Source: Azospirillum thermophilum (GTDB lineage: Bacteria > Pseudomonadota > Alphaproteobacteria > Azospirillales > Azospirillaceae). Taken from it: a stretch of DNA of 64,000 nucleotides. Shown piece by piece: positions 36,420-47,340 of the stretch (the stretch's first letter is position 1; each line of letters opens with the position of its first letter). The notes under the pieces were generated by a model. The model had not been told where the DNA came from. It saw nothing but the letters and a program-made list of their open reading frames with translations, and ran no database searches. The position numbers and the translations under genes were made by a program. The stretch covers positions 124,001 through 188,000 of the forward strand of contig NZ_CP029356.1 of assembly GCF_003130795.1 (NCBI RefSeq), written 5' to 3'.

Positions 36420-37760
36420 TCAAGCCGCGAGCCGCTGTTCCAGCCGGGCGAGAAGCGCCGGCTCGATGGCGACCTGCAGGTGGGCGAGGCGATCGTCGTC
36501 GCGGCGGCCCTGCACCTCGCCGTTGGCGTAGAGCCAGGCGAGCGTCGCGCCGTCGGACAGCTCGATGTCCATCTCCACCAGCTTGCGCCCGGCGGTCATC
36601 CGGCGGTCGAGCAGGGCCGCCAGGGTGTCCAGCCCCTCCCCCGTCGTGGCGGAGACGGCGCACAGGCTGCCGGACCGCTCCGCCCGGGCGAGCACGGCCT
36701 CGCGGCCCTGCGCGTCCAGCAGGTCGATCTTGTTGGCGACCTCGACCACCCGCGGGTCCTGCTGCGGATCGATGCCGAGATCCCGCAGCACGCCATCCAC
36801 ATCCGCCTTCTGGGCTTCGCTGTCGGGATGGGCGATGTCGCGGACATGCAGGATGATGTCCGCCGACTGCACCTCCTCCAGCGTCGCGCGGAAGGCGGCG
36901 ACCAGATGGGTCGGCAGGTCCGAGATGAAGCCCACCGTGTCGGACAGGATCACCTTGCGGCCGGTCGGCAGCCCGATGGCGCGCATGGTGGGATCGAGCG
37001 TCGCGAACAGCAGGTCCTTGGCGAAGACGTCCGCCCCGGCCATCCGGTTGAACAGGGTGGACTTGCCGGCGTTGGTATAGCCGACCAGCACCACCACGGG
37101 GTACGGCACCTTGGCGCGCGCCTTGCGGTGCAGGCCGCGGGTCCGCCGCACCTCGTCCAGTTCCCTCTTCAGCTTGTCGATGCGGCCGGCGATCAGACGC
37201 CGGTCGATCTCGAGCTGCGATTCACCGGGACCACCGATGAAGCCGAAGCCGCCGCGCTGCCGTTCCAGGTGGGTCCAGGAGCGGACGAGGCGGGACTTCT
37301 GATAGCTGAGCGCCGCCAGCTCGACCTGGAGCTGGCCTTCGTGGGTGCGGGCACGGGCGCCGAAGATCTCCAGGATCAGGCCGGTGCGGTCGATCACCTT
37401 GGCACCGAAGGCCTTTTCCAGGTTGCGCTGCTGGACCGGCGACAGGGCGTGGTCGACGATGACGAGGTCGATGTCCTCGTCCCGCCCGCGCGCCTCTTCC
37501 ATCAGGCGGCCGGCCTGCTCGACGGCGCCGCCGCCCAGCAGGGTTGCCGGCTGCGGCCGGCTGACCTTGACGACCGCCGCGTGGACGACCTCCAGATCGA
37601 TGGCGCGGGCGAGACCGACCGCCTCCTCGAGGCTGGCCTCGGGGCTGCGGGGGCTGTCCTGCTCCCTGCTTCGCAGGACGGGGTGGAGGACGAGCGCGCG
37701 TCCGCTGCCGGTGCGCGCAAGGCCGGACCGGCCGGCTTGAAGATTGGTGTGATGTCCCAT
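36420..37760 (-). CDS. hflX: GTPase HflX
   Basis: Ribosome-associated GTPase of 446 residues that splits stalled 70S ribosomes under stress. The HflX N-terminal domain (AIDLEVVHAAVVKVSRPQPA, VDHALSPVQQRNLEKAFG, VIDRTGLILEIFGARART) and the conserved GGFGFIGGPGESQLEIDRR precede the G domain. The G domain has G1 GYTNAGKS, G2 DPTMR, G3 DTVGF, G4 NKID and G5 SATTGEG. ATG 37760 has GGGAAAG 9 bp upstream and begins shortly before the conserved region. The open frame continues to 38276, but the upstream part is low-complexity and unconserved. In many proteobacteria it follows hfq; here it stands alone. Confidence 0.95.
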   Translation of the reverse strand: MGHHTNLQAGRSGLARTGSGRALVLHPVLRSREQDSPRSPEASLEEAVGLARAIDLEVVHAAVVKVSRPQPATLLGGGAVEQAGRLMEEARGRDEDIDLVIVDHALSPVQQRNLEKAFGAKVIDRTGLILEIFGARARTHEGQLQVELAALSYQKSRLVRSWTHLERQRGGFGFIGGPGESQLEIDRRLIAGRIDKLKRELDEVRRTRGLHRKARAKVPYPVVVLVGYTNAGKSTLFNRMAGADVFAKDLLFATLDPTMRAIGLPTGRKVILSDTVGFISDLPTHLVAAFRATLEEVQSADIILHVRDIAHPDSEAQKADVDGVLRDLGIDPQQDPRVVEVANKIDLLDAQGREAVLARAERSGSLCAVSATTGEGLDTLAALLDRRMTAGRKLVEMDIELSDGATLAWLYANGEVQGRRDDDRLAHLQVAIEPALLARLEQRLAA

Positions 37761-38599
37761 ACCGGTTCTTTCCCATGGCAGGCTCCCGGACCCGGGAAGG
37801 CTGCGGGTTGCGACGATCCGGCATTCGACGCCGCCGGAGGAGCGTGCACGCCCGCCGGTACGGCAGGACGCTGCGGATGGGGGTCCTCCCCGGCCGCGGG
37901 GCGGCGCCAGACCGTCGGGAGGGGACGGCAAGGCGGCCAGCCCCGGAGCAAGGCCGGGGAGGATCGGAGAGGCCCGCCGAAAAAAGCGGACCGATGGGGA
38001 TCGTCTGGTGATGACGGCGTCAGGCGAACCGGACCGGCGCCGGCCTTTCGGCGGCGGACGGCGGCAAAGCCTGCACGGCAGCAGACCAAGGGTCTCTGCA
38101 GACCCGAGGTTTCCGGGCGAGGCCGGCAAGAGAGCCGGACCCCGAAGTCCGAACGCGGTCCCGAGCTTTTGGGAGGCGGCGTCGGTTCTGCTTAGTTCAT
38201 TGAAGCACCAGCTTTTGATACGGGCGCCGGACGTCCGGCGACCGGCCATAGATGGGAAGGCCGGGGCGGCGGTCAAGCGGCCCGAGCGGAAAAATCGTCA
38301 CCCCGTTCCGGACGGGATCGCGCCCCCCGGCCGGCGGTGGCTTCACCGGACGGGGTGCCCAAACAGCATGTGCGATAGCAAAACGGTTATCAAGCTTAAC
38401 GATTTATGAATTTGACAGTTATGGCGAACAAACAGATTCTTCCTCCCGTGTCCGGCGACAAGACGCGGGTGCCGTGACGCAGTCGGGAGACCCGCCCAAG
38501 CAAATCGCCGAGGCGGGGACTGCCGCGCTCAAGTTGCCCGATGCAAAAGCGGGCGACGCCTCAACAGGGCAATGCCGAACAACCGGGAGGAAGGGACGG
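37761..38599. promoter_or_regulatory. 839-bp divergent region upstream of chvE, with candidate LysR site and promoter
   Basis: I see no gene in this interval. Near its right end, 38386-38400 reads GTTATCAAGCTTAAC, an interrupted palindrome with GTTA/TAAC arms that also fits the LysR T-N11-A rule. TTGACA at 38412-38417, with GATTCT 17 bp later, is a possible promoter for chvE with a leader of about 150 nt. In Agrobacterium and Azospirillum chvE-type genes are controlled by the LysR protein GbpR, and a GbpR-like gene occurs at 50180-51148. The link between site and regulator is inference. Confidence 0.45.
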
Positions 38600-39676
38600 A
38601 TGAAATCCCCAGTATTCGCGATCGCCGGGCTGGCGATCGGCCTGTTCGCCGCGATGGCCCCGACCGGGCAGACGGCGCTGGCCCAGGACAAGGGCACAGT
38701 CGGCATCGCCATGCCGACCAAATCCTCGGCCCGCTGGATCGCCGACGGCAGCAACATGGCCAAGTACTTCCAGGAAAAGGGGTACAAGACCGACCTGCAA
38801 TATGCCGAGGACGACATCCCCAACCAGCTCGCCCAGATCGAGAACATGGTCACCAAGAACGTGAAGGTTCTGGTGATCGCCGCGATCGACGGGACGACGC
38901 TGACCGAGGTGCTGCAGAACGCGGCGGACCGCGGCATCAAGGTGCTGGCCTACGACCGGCTGATCCGCAATTCCTCCAACGTCGACTACTACGCGACCTT
39001 CGACAATTTCCGGGTCGGCGTCCTGCAGGGCGGCTACATCGAGCAGGCGCTGGGCCTGAAGGAGGGCAAGGGCCCCTTCACCATCGAGCTGTTCGGCGGC
39101 TCGCCCGACGACAACAACGCCTACTTCTTCTACAACGGCGCGATGTCCGTCCTGAAGCCCTACATCGACAGCGGCAAGCTGAAGGTGGCCAGCGGCCAGA
39201 TGGGCATGGACAAGGTCTCCACCCTGCGCTGGGACGGCGCCACCGCCCAGGCGCGCATGGACAATCTGCTGAGCGCCTATTACGGCAACCGCCGGCTGGA
39301 CGCGGTGCTGTCGCCCTATGACGGGATCAGCATCGGCATCATCTCCTCGCTGAAGGGCGTGGGATACGGCACGCCGCAGCAGCCGATGCCGGTGGTGACC
39401 GGCCAGGACGCCGAGATCCCCTCGATGAAGTCGATCCTGGCGGGCGAGCAGCGCTCCACCGTCTTCAAGGACACGCGCGAGCTGGCGAAGGTGACGGTGC
39501 AGATGGTCGAGGCGCTGATGAGCGGCGGCGCCCCGCCGGTCAACGACACCAAGACCTATGACAACGGCAAGAAGGTCGTGCCGTCCTACCTGCTGAAGCC
39601 GGTCAGCGTCGACGCGTCGAACTGGAAACAGGTCCTGGTCGACAGCGGTTACTACAAGGAAAGCGAGATCCGCTGA
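38600..39676 (+). CDS. chvE: Sugar-binding periplasmic protein ChvE/SbpA
   Basis: Type I periplasmic binding protein of 358 residues for aldoses such as L-arabinose, D-galactose and D-xylose; in Azospirillum its counterpart also serves sugar chemotaxis. The signal peptide [20 protein letters not shown] ends near TALAQD. The mature start [20 protein letters not shown], then [40 protein letters not shown] and [17 protein letters not shown], are typical of ChvE. GGGAGGAAGGGACGG precedes ATG 38600. It is the first gene of the eight-gene arabinose operon. A hairpin in the gap to gguA may raise its mRNA level relative to the other transporter genes. Confidence 0.95.
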   Translation: MKSPVFAIAGLAIGLFAAMAPTGQTALAQDKGTVGIAMPTKSSARWIADGSNMAKYFQEKGYKTDLQYAEDDIPNQLAQIENMVTKNVKVLVIAAIDGTTLTEVLQNAADRGIKVLAYDRLIRNSSNVDYYATFDNFRVGVLQGGYIEQALGLKEGKGPFTIELFGGSPDDNNAYFFYNGAMSVLKPYIDSGKLKVASGQMGMDKVSTLRWDGATAQARMDNLLSAYYGNRRLDAVLSPYDGISIGIISSLKGVGYGTPQQPMPVVTGQDAEIPSMKSILAGEQRSTVFKDTRELAKVTVQMVEALMSGGAPPVNDTKTYDNGKKVVPSYLLKPVSVDASNWKQVLVDSGYYKESEIR

Positions 39677-39692
39677 TCCGAGCCGCGCGAAA

Positions 39693-39716
39693 CCGGCCGC
39701 CCTCCGGGGCGGCCGG
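39693..39716 (+). promoter_or_regulatory. Intra-operon hairpin between chvE and gguA
   Basis: CCGGCCGCC (39693-39701) and GGCGGCCGG (39708-39716) form a 9-bp stem with a 6-nt loop and no T-run. Such stems after binding-protein genes commonly protect the upstream mRNA and cause partial termination. This would explain high ChvE relative to GguAB. Confidence 0.6.
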
Positions 39717-39746
39717 GGCGACCCGTTTCGCAACCAGGATGGCCGG

Positions 39747-41278
<1,532 letters not shown>

Positions 41279-41282
<4 letters not shown>

Positions 41283-42487
41283 GTGCCGAGATCAATCTTC
41301 CCGCCCCCGCCTCCCAGCAGTCGCCCGAAGGATCGCTGGGCCGGTTCGTGAAGAGCCACATGCGCGATTACGGCATGCTGCTGTCGCTGGTCGCCATCGT
41401 CCTGTTCTTCGAATACATGACCGGCGGCACGCTGCTGCAGCCGCTGAACCTGACCAACCTGGTCCTGCAGAACAGCTACATCGTCATCATGGCGCTGGGC
41501 ATGCTGCTGGTGATCGTGGCGGGCCACATCGACCTGTCGGTCGGGTCGGTGGTGGGGTTCATCGGCGCGCTCGCCGCCATCCTGATGGTGCGCTACGGCC
41601 TGCACTTCATCCCGACGACGATCCTCTGCCTGCTGGTCGGCGCGGCCATCGGCGCGGCGCAGGGCTATTGGGTCGCCTATTTCCGCATCCCCTCCTTCAT
41701 CGTCACGCTGGCCGGCATGCTGGTGTTCCGCGGCCTCAGCCTGACGCTGCTGGCCGGCCAGTCGGTCGGCCCCTTCCCGGTGGAGTTCCAGCGCCTCAGC
41801 TCCGGCTTCATCCCGGACCTGTTCGGGGTCCAGGGCGTCCACATGACGACGCTGCTGCTGTGCGGCGCGGTCGCGCTGGCGCTGGTGGGGCTGAACCTGG
41901 CGACCCGGCTGCGCCGCCAGCGCCTGGAGATCGAGCAGGAACCCCTGGTCCTGTTCGTCGGGAAGAACCTGGTGCTGGCCGGCGGCATGACCTACCTCGG
42001 CTACCTGATGGCATCCTACAAGGGGCTGCCGAACGTCCTGATCATCATGAGCCTGCTGATCGCGCTCTATGCGTTCGTCACCCGGGACACGACGATCGGG
42101 CGGCGCGTCTACGCCATGGGCGGCAACGAGAAGGCGGCCAAGCTGTCCGGCATCGATACCCGCCGGCTCAGCTTCTACACCTTCGTCAACATGGGCGTGC
42201 TGGCGGCGCTGGCCGGCCTGATCTTCGCCGCGCGCCTGAACACGGCGACGCCGAAAGCCGGCGTTTCCTTCGAACTGGATGTCATCGCCGCCTGTTTCAT
42301 CGGCGGGGCGTCGGCGTCGGGCGGTGTCGGCAAGGTCACCGGCGCGGTGATCGGCGCCTTCATCATGGGCGTGATGAACAACGGCATGTCGATCCTCGGC
42401 ATCGGCATCGACTGGCAGCAGGTCATCAAGGGCCTGGTGCTGCTCGCCGCGGTGTTCTTCGACGTCTACAACAAGAACAAGGGCTGA
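41279..42487 (+). CDS. gguB: Sugar ABC importer, permease GguB (MmsB type)
   Basis: Integral membrane permease of 402 residues in the MglC/XylH/RbsC family. About ten helices are visible, such as [40 protein letters not shown] (signature region HIDLSVGSV) and [13 protein letters not shown] at the end. The EAA-like coupling region is [22 protein letters not shown] 41279 overlaps the end of gguA. With ChvE and GguA it forms a complete importer for L-arabinose and related sugars. It is followed directly by a strong hairpin, then araA. Confidence 0.96.
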
Positions 42488-42508
42488 GGCGCCGGCCCGA
42501 CCGGCGCC
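42488..42508 (+). promoter_or_regulatory. Intra-operon hairpin after gguB
   Basis: GGCGCCGG (42488-42495) and CCGGCGCC (42501-42508) form a perfect 8-bp stem with a 5-nt loop, beginning at the first base after the gguB stop. It has no T-run. It may mark a processing or partial-termination point separating transport genes from the catabolic genes. Confidence 0.55.
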
Positions 42509-42532
42509 CGGCCCCAACGCCAGGTGCAAGCC

Positions 42533-43489
42533 ATGAGCAGACCGACACTGGGCATCGTCGGCGTGGGCAAGATCGCCCGCGACCAGCATCTGCCCTCCAT
42601 CGCCGAGACCGGCAGCTTCGAGCTGGCGGCGCTGGTCAGCCCGCACGGGACCGGGCTGGAAGGCGACGGGCCCGAGGGCGTGCCGACCTTCCGCAGCCAG
42701 GAGGAGATGCTGGCCGCCCTGCCCCGGCTCGACGCGGTCGCGCTCTGCACGCCGCCCTCGGTCCGCCACGGGCTGGCGGCGGCGGCGCTGGCGGCCGGCA
42801 AGCATGTGCTGGTGGAAAAGCCGCCGGCCGCCACCGTGTCCGAGCTGCACGACCTCGTCGCCGTCGCCGCCCGCAACCGGCGGGTCCTGTTCACCGCCTG
42901 GCATTCGCAGTTCAACCCGGCGGTGGAGGCGGCGCGCGAGCGGCTGGCCGGCGCCGCCATCCGGGCCGTGCGGATCGACTGGAAGGAGGATGTCCGGCGC
43001 TGGCATCCCGGCCAGGAGTGGATCTGGCAGCCCGGCGGCTTCGGGGTGTTCGATCCTGGGATCAACGCCCTGTCGATCCTGACCCGCATCATGCCGGCGC
43101 CCCTCTTCGTCCGCGAGGCGGAACTGCTGGTGCCGGAGAACCGCGAGACGCCGATCGCCGTCACGATGACGCTGCGCGCCGCCGCCGGCGCCCCCGTCGG
43201 CCCGGTGTCGGTCGAGTTCGACTTCCGGCAGGAGGGCGAGCAGACCTGGACCATCGCGGTCGAGCTGGAGGACGGCCGCCGGCTGGAGTTGACCCACGGC
43301 GGCACGCGCCTGTTCGTCGACGGCACCCCGGTGCTGTCCGAGCCCGACAGCGAATACCGCCGCATCTATCGCCGTTTCCGGCGGTTGATCGACGAGGGGA
43401 CGAGCGACGTGGACGCCGCCCCGCTGCATCTGGTCGCCGACGCCTGGTCCGTCGGCCGCCGCAGGACGACCGCAGCCTTTCACTGGTGA
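42533..43489 (+). CDS. araA: L-arabinose 1-dehydrogenase, Gfo/Idh/MocA type
   Basis: NAD(P)-dependent enzyme of 318 residues that oxidises L-arabinose (and usually D-galactose) to the lactone, the first pathway step. The Rossmann start LGIVGVGKIARDQHLPSI is nearly the A. brasilense sequence as I recall it. The catalytic lysine is Lys96 in VEKPPA, and Asp174/Asn178 in FDPGINALS match the known substrate-binding pair. WKEDVRRWHPGQEWIWQPGG is another strongly conserved stretch. ATG 42533 has AGGTG 8 bp upstream. It is cytoplasmic. The name araA here follows Azospirillum usage and is unrelated to the E. coli isomerase. Confidence 0.93.
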   Translation: MSRPTLGIVGVGKIARDQHLPSIAETGSFELAALVSPHGTGLEGDGPEGVPTFRSQEEMLAALPRLDAVALCTPPSVRHGLAAAALAAGKHVLVEKPPAATVSELHDLVAVAARNRRVLFTAWHSQFNPAVEAARERLAGAAIRAVRIDWKEDVRRWHPGQEWIWQPGGFGVFDPGINALSILTRIMPAPLFVREAELLVPENRETPIAVTMTLRAAAGAPVGPVSVEFDFRQEGEQTWTIAVELEDGRRLELTHGGTRLFVDGTPVLSEPDSEYRRIYRRFRRLIDEGTSDVDAAPLHLVADAWSVGRRRTTAAFHW

Positions 43490-43569
43490 GGCCCCGCGAG
43501 AGGCCCGCCACCCCCTGAAGACGTCCCATGATGCCGCGGTCAGCGGCATCGGCCCCGAGGAGAGTCCCG

Positions 43570-45390
43570 ATGTCCGATCCCACCCACGCAGGCAAGCCCG
43601 CCGCACCGCAGAAGACGCTGCGCTCCCGCGCGTGGTTCGACAATCCAGACAACCCCGACATGACGGCGCTGTACCTGGAGCGCTACCTGAACTTCGGCCT
43701 GACGCGGGAGGAGCTGCAGTCCGGCAAGCCGATCATCGGCATCGCCCAGACCGGCTCCGACCTCAGCCCGTGCAACCGCCACCATCTCGTGCTGGCCGAG
43801 CGGATCCGCGACGGCATCCGGGCCGCCGGCGGCATTCCGATGGAGTTCCCCGTCCACCCGATCCAGGAGACCGGCAAGCGGCCGACCGCCGCGCTCGACC
43901 GCAACCTCGCCTATCTCGGGCTGGTCGAGGTGCTGTACGGCTATCCGCTGGACGGCGTGGTGCTGACCATCGGCTGCGACAAGACCACCCCGGCCTGCCT
44001 GATGGCCGCCGCGACGGTCAACATTCCGGCCATCGCCCTGTCGGTCGGGCCGATGCTGAACGGCTGGTTCCGCGGCGAGCGGACCGGGTCGGGCACCATC
44101 GTGTGGCGTGCCCGCCAGATGATGGCGGCGGGCGAGATCGACTATCAGGGCTTCGTCGAGCTGGTGGCCTCCTCGGCCCCCTCCACCGGCTACTGCAACA
44201 CCATGGGCACCGCCACGACGATGAATTCGCTGACGGAGGTGCTGGGCATGCAGCTCCCCGGCAGCGCCGCGATTCCGGCGCCCTACCGCGAGCGCCAGCA
44301 GGCCGCCTTCGAGACCGGCAAGCGCATCGTCGAGATGGTCGAGCAGGACATCAAGCCGTCGGACATCCTGACGCGCGACGCCTTCCTCAACGCCATCGCC
44401 GTCAATTCCGCCATCGGCGGCTCCACCAACGCGCCCATCCACCTGAACGCCATCGCCCGCCATGTCGGGGTGGAGCTGTCGGTGGACGACTGGCAGACCC
44501 ACGGCTACGAGATCCCGCTGCTGGTCAACCTGCAGCCGGCCGGCGAGTATCTCGGCGAGGACTATCATCATGCCGGCGGCGTGCCGGCGGTCGTGTCGCA
44601 GCTCATCAGCCGCGGCCTGATCCGCGAGGACGCGATGAACGTCAACGGCAGGACCATCGGCGAGAACTGCCGCGACAAGCCGATCCTGGACGAGCGGGTG
44701 ATCCGCCCCTTCGACAGTCCCCTGAAGGAGAAGGCCGGATTCGTCGTGCTGCGCGGCAACCTGTTCGGCAGCGCCATCATGAAGACCAGCGTGATCTCCG
44801 AGGAGTTCCGCGAGCGCTACCTGTCGAACCCCGACGATCCCGACGCCTTCGAAGGCAAGGTCGTGGTGTTCGACGGGCCGGAGGACTATCACCACCGCAT
44901 CGACGATCCGGATCTGGGCGTCGACGCCTATACGATCCTGGTCATGCGCGGGACCGGCCCGATCGGCTATCCCGGCGGGGCCGAGGTCGTGAACATGCGG
45001 CCCCCGGCCCACCTCATCAAGCAGGGCGTCCATTCCCTGCCCTGCATCGGCGACGGCCGCCAGTCGGGCACCTCGGGCTCCCCCTCGATCCTGAACGCGG
45101 CACCCGAGGCCGCGGCGGGCGGCGGGCTGGCCCTGCTGAAGAGCGGCGACCGCATCCGCATCGACCTGAAGACCGGTGCCGCCGACATGCTGGTCCCGGA
45201 GGAGGAGCTGCAGGCCCGGCGCGCCGCGCTGGAAGCGGACGGCGGCTACCGGTATCCGGCGTCGCAGACCCCCTGGCAGGAGATCCAGCGCGGCATGGTG
45301 GAGCAGCTCGACGAGGGCATGGTGCTGAAGCCGGCGGTGAAGTACCAGCGCGTCGCCCAGACCTTCGGCATCCCGCGCGACAACCACTGA
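43570..45390 (+). CDS. araC: L-arabonate dehydratase (IlvD/Edd family)
   Basis: Fe-S dehydratase of 606 residues that converts L-arabonate to L-2-keto-3-deoxyarabonate. Cysteine ligands lie in [19 protein letters not shown] and [54 protein letters not shown] and the end [20 protein letters not shown] match the sugar-acid dehydratase branch, not the branched-chain amino acid enzyme IlvD. ATG 43570 has GAGGAGAG 7 bp upstream. It follows araA by 80 bp and precedes the lactonase by 10 bp. It is not related to the E. coli regulator named AraC. Confidence 0.94.
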   Translation: MSDPTHAGKPAAPQKTLRSRAWFDNPDNPDMTALYLERYLNFGLTREELQSGKPIIGIAQTGSDLSPCNRHHLVLAERIRDGIRAAGGIPMEFPVHPIQETGKRPTAALDRNLAYLGLVEVLYGYPLDGVVLTIGCDKTTPACLMAAATVNIPAIALSVGPMLNGWFRGERTGSGTIVWRARQMMAAGEIDYQGFVELVASSAPSTGYCNTMGTATTMNSLTEVLGMQLPGSAAIPAPYRERQQAAFETGKRIVEMVEQDIKPSDILTRDAFLNAIAVNSAIGGSTNAPIHLNAIARHVGVELSVDDWQTHGYEIPLLVNLQPAGEYLGEDYHHAGGVPAVVSQLISRGLIREDAMNVNGRTIGENCRDKPILDERVIRPFDSPLKEKAGFVVLRGNLFGSAIMKTSVISEEFRERYLSNPDDPDAFEGKVVVFDGPEDYHHRIDDPDLGVDAYTILVMRGTGPIGYPGGAEVVNMRPPAHLIKQGVHSLPCIGDGRQSGTSGSPSILNAAPEAAAGGGLALLKSGDRIRIDLKTGAADMLVPEEELQARRAALEADGGYRYPASQTPWQEIQRGMVEQLDEGMVLKPAVKYQRVAQTFGIPRDNH

Positions 45391-45400
45391 CGGGACGACG

Positions 45401-46270
45401 ATGGACATCGACGCACGCTGCCTCTGGCCGGCCGGCGCCATCCTCGGCGAGGGGCCCTTGTGGTCGCCGGGCCGGAACGCCGTCTATGCCGTGGACATCC
45501 GCGGGTCGCGCATCCTGCGGCTGTCGCTCGCGGATGGGGCACGGACCGTCTGGCCGATGGAGGAGGCGGCCTGCTGGCTGGTGGAGCGCCGCGACGGCGA
45601 CGGGTTCGTCGCCGGGCTGCGCAGCCGGCGGGTGGTCCATCTGCGCCTCGACGGCCCGCATCCGGAGATCGTGGCGGAGCTGGCCCGGCTGGAGGACCAT
45701 GCCACGGCCAACCGCCTGAACGACGCCAAGGCCGACCCGCTGGGCCGGCTGTGGATCGGGTCGATGCACGATGCCGAGGAGGAGGCGTCGGGCGCCCTGC
45801 ACTGCCTCCACCCGGACGGCACGGTGGTCCGCGTCGATCCCGGCTACACGGTCGCCAACGGCCCCGCCCTGTCGCCGGACGGGCGCACGCTCTACCACAC
45901 CGACAGCTTCACCCGGACCATCTACGCCTTCACGCGGCATGCGGACGGCACGCTGTCCGACCGGCGGGTACATCTCCGCTTCGCCGAGGCCGACGGCTTC
46001 CCGGACGGCATGACCTGCGATGCCGAGGGCGGGCTGTGGGTCGCCCACTGGGACGGCGGCCGGGTCAGCCGCTTCCTGCCGGACGGGACGCCGGAGCGGA
46101 TCGTCCGGCTGCCGGTGTCGCGCGTCACCTCCTGCACCTTCGCCGGCCGCGATCTCGACCGGCTGATCATCACGACCGCCGCCCACGAGCGGCCCGGCGA
46201 GCCGCTGGCCGGCGGCATCTTCGAGTGCGTCCCCGGCGTGGCCGGCCTGCCGCCGGACCGCTTCGGGTAA
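45401..46270 (+). CDS. araB: L-arabinonolactonase (SMP-30/gluconolactonase family)
   Basis: Beta-propeller lactonase of 289 residues that opens L-arabino-gamma-lactone to L-arabonate using a divalent metal. The metal site is indicated by Glu17 in LGEGPLWSP, the Asn in ATANRLNDAKADPLGRLWIG, the Asn in YTVANGPALSPDG and the Asp in DGFPDGMTCDAEGGLWVAHW. The start ATG 45401 lies 10 bp after araC (CGGGACGACG between). It is cytoplasmic. Full length for the family. A second, less similar SMP-30 protein lies at 55213-56130 in the neighbouring cluster. Confidence 0.93.
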   Translation: MDIDARCLWPAGAILGEGPLWSPGRNAVYAVDIRGSRILRLSLADGARTVWPMEEAACWLVERRDGDGFVAGLRSRRVVHLRLDGPHPEIVAELARLEDHATANRLNDAKADPLGRLWIGSMHDAEEEASGALHCLHPDGTVVRVDPGYTVANGPALSPDGRTLYHTDSFTRTIYAFTRHADGTLSDRRVHLRFAEADGFPDGMTCDAEGGLWVAHWDGGRVSRFLPDGTPERIVRLPVSRVTSCTFAGRDLDRLIITTAAHERPGEPLAGGIFECVPGVAGLPPDRFG

Positions 46271-46307
46271 CGGGCGACCACAAGTTTCATCGAGAGGAGT
46301 GACTTCC

Positions 46308-47237
46308 ATGACGGCAGGCGTTGAGCCCCGTTACCGCGGCGTTTTCCCGGTGGTCCCCACCATCTTCGACGAGCGTGGCGGGCTCGACCTCGACGGCCAG
46401 ATGCGCTGCGTCGACTTCATGATCGACGCCGGCTCCAACGGCCTGTGCATCCTCGCCAACTTCTCCGAGCAGTTCGTGCTGACCGACGAGGAGCGCACGC
46501 TGCTGATCGACCGCATCCTGTCCCATGTGGCGGGGCGCGTGCCGGTGATCGTGACGACGACGCATTTCAGCTCGCGCGCCTGCGCCGGGCGCAGCCGGGC
46601 GGCGCAGGACGCCGGGGCCGCCATGGTGATGGTCATGCCGCCCTATCATGGCGCGACCATCCGGGTGCCGGAGCGCGGGATCCACGAGTTCTTCCGCATC
46701 GTCTCCGACGCCATCGCCATCCCGATCATGATCCAGGACGCCCCGGTCAGCGGCACCGCCCTGTCCGCACCCTTCCTGGCGCGCATGGCGAAGGAGATCG
46801 CCAACGTCAGCTACTTCAAGATCGAAGTGCCGGGGGCGGCCTCCAAGCTGCGCGAACTGATCGAGTTGGGCGGCGACGCCATCGAAGGGCCGTGGGACGG
46901 CGAGGAGGCGATCACCCTGCTGCCCGACCTCGACGCCGGCGCCACCGGGGCGATGACCGGCGGCGGCTATCCCGATGGCATCCGGCAGATCATGGACCCC
47001 TGGCAGGCCGGCGACCGCGAGGCCGCCGTCGCGGCCTATGGCCGCTGGCTGCCGCTGATCAACTACGAGAACCGGCAGGCGGGGCTGATCGCCGCCAAGG
47101 CGCTGATGAAGGAGGGCGGCATCATCGCCAGCGAGGCGGTGCGCCATCCGCTGCAGCCGCTGCACCCGAAGACGCGCGCCGGCCTGATCGAGACGGCCCG
47201 GCGCCTCGACCCGCTGGTCCTGCGCTGGGCGCGCTGA
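46308..47237 (+). CDS. araD: L-2-keto-3-deoxyarabonate dehydratase (DHDPS/NAL family)
   Basis: TIM-barrel lyase of 309 residues that dehydrates L-2-keto-3-deoxyarabonate to 2-oxoglutarate semialdehyde through a lysine Schiff base. The Schiff-base lysine is Lys171 (SYFKIEVPG). [20 protein letters not shown] and [20 protein letters not shown] are the family N-terminal strands. I use ATG 46308 because GAGAGGAG lies 8 bp upstream; the GTG at 46299 overlaps that site. The context with araC and araB makes the dehydratase role more likely than an aldolase role, since the pathway has no separate aldolase product enzyme. Confidence 0.92.
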   Translation: MTAGVEPRYRGVFPVVPTIFDERGGLDLDGQMRCVDFMIDAGSNGLCILANFSEQFVLTDEERTLLIDRILSHVAGRVPVIVTTTHFSSRACAGRSRAAQDAGAAMVMVMPPYHGATIRVPERGIHEFFRIVSDAIAIPIMIQDAPVSGTALSAPFLARMAKEIANVSYFKIEVPGAASKLRELIELGGDAIEGPWDGEEAITLLPDLDAGATGAMTGGGYPDGIRQIMDPWQAGDREAAVAAYGRWLPLINYENRQAGLIAAKALMKEGGIIASEAVRHPLQPLHPKTRAGLIETARRLDPLVLRWAR

Positions 47238-47245
47238 CCGCGGGC

Positions 47246-47313
47246 GGCGGCGTCCGGGCAGTGCCGGGCGGGGGCCGGCCCGCCGTCCACGGCCGCACCC
47301 CACGGACGCCGCC
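47246..47313 (+). promoter_or_regulatory. Long hairpin between araD and the semialdehyde dehydrogenase gene
   Basis: GGCGGCGTCCG (47246-47256) and CGGACGCCGCC (47303-47313) are perfect 11-bp inverted arms enclosing 46 nt that can fold further (GGGCGGGGGCCGGCCCGCC region). There is no T-run, and the ribosome-binding site of the next gene follows 17 bp later. It may tune expression of the last pathway gene. Confidence 0.55.
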
Positions 47314-47340
47314 CCACCCCAGTGCCTTGAGGAGTTCCCC

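Noticed and set aside
36420..38276. Extended 618-residue version of HflX
   Set aside because: The upstream 172 residues are Pro/Arg-rich and unconserved; a ribosome-binding site sits at ATG 37760.
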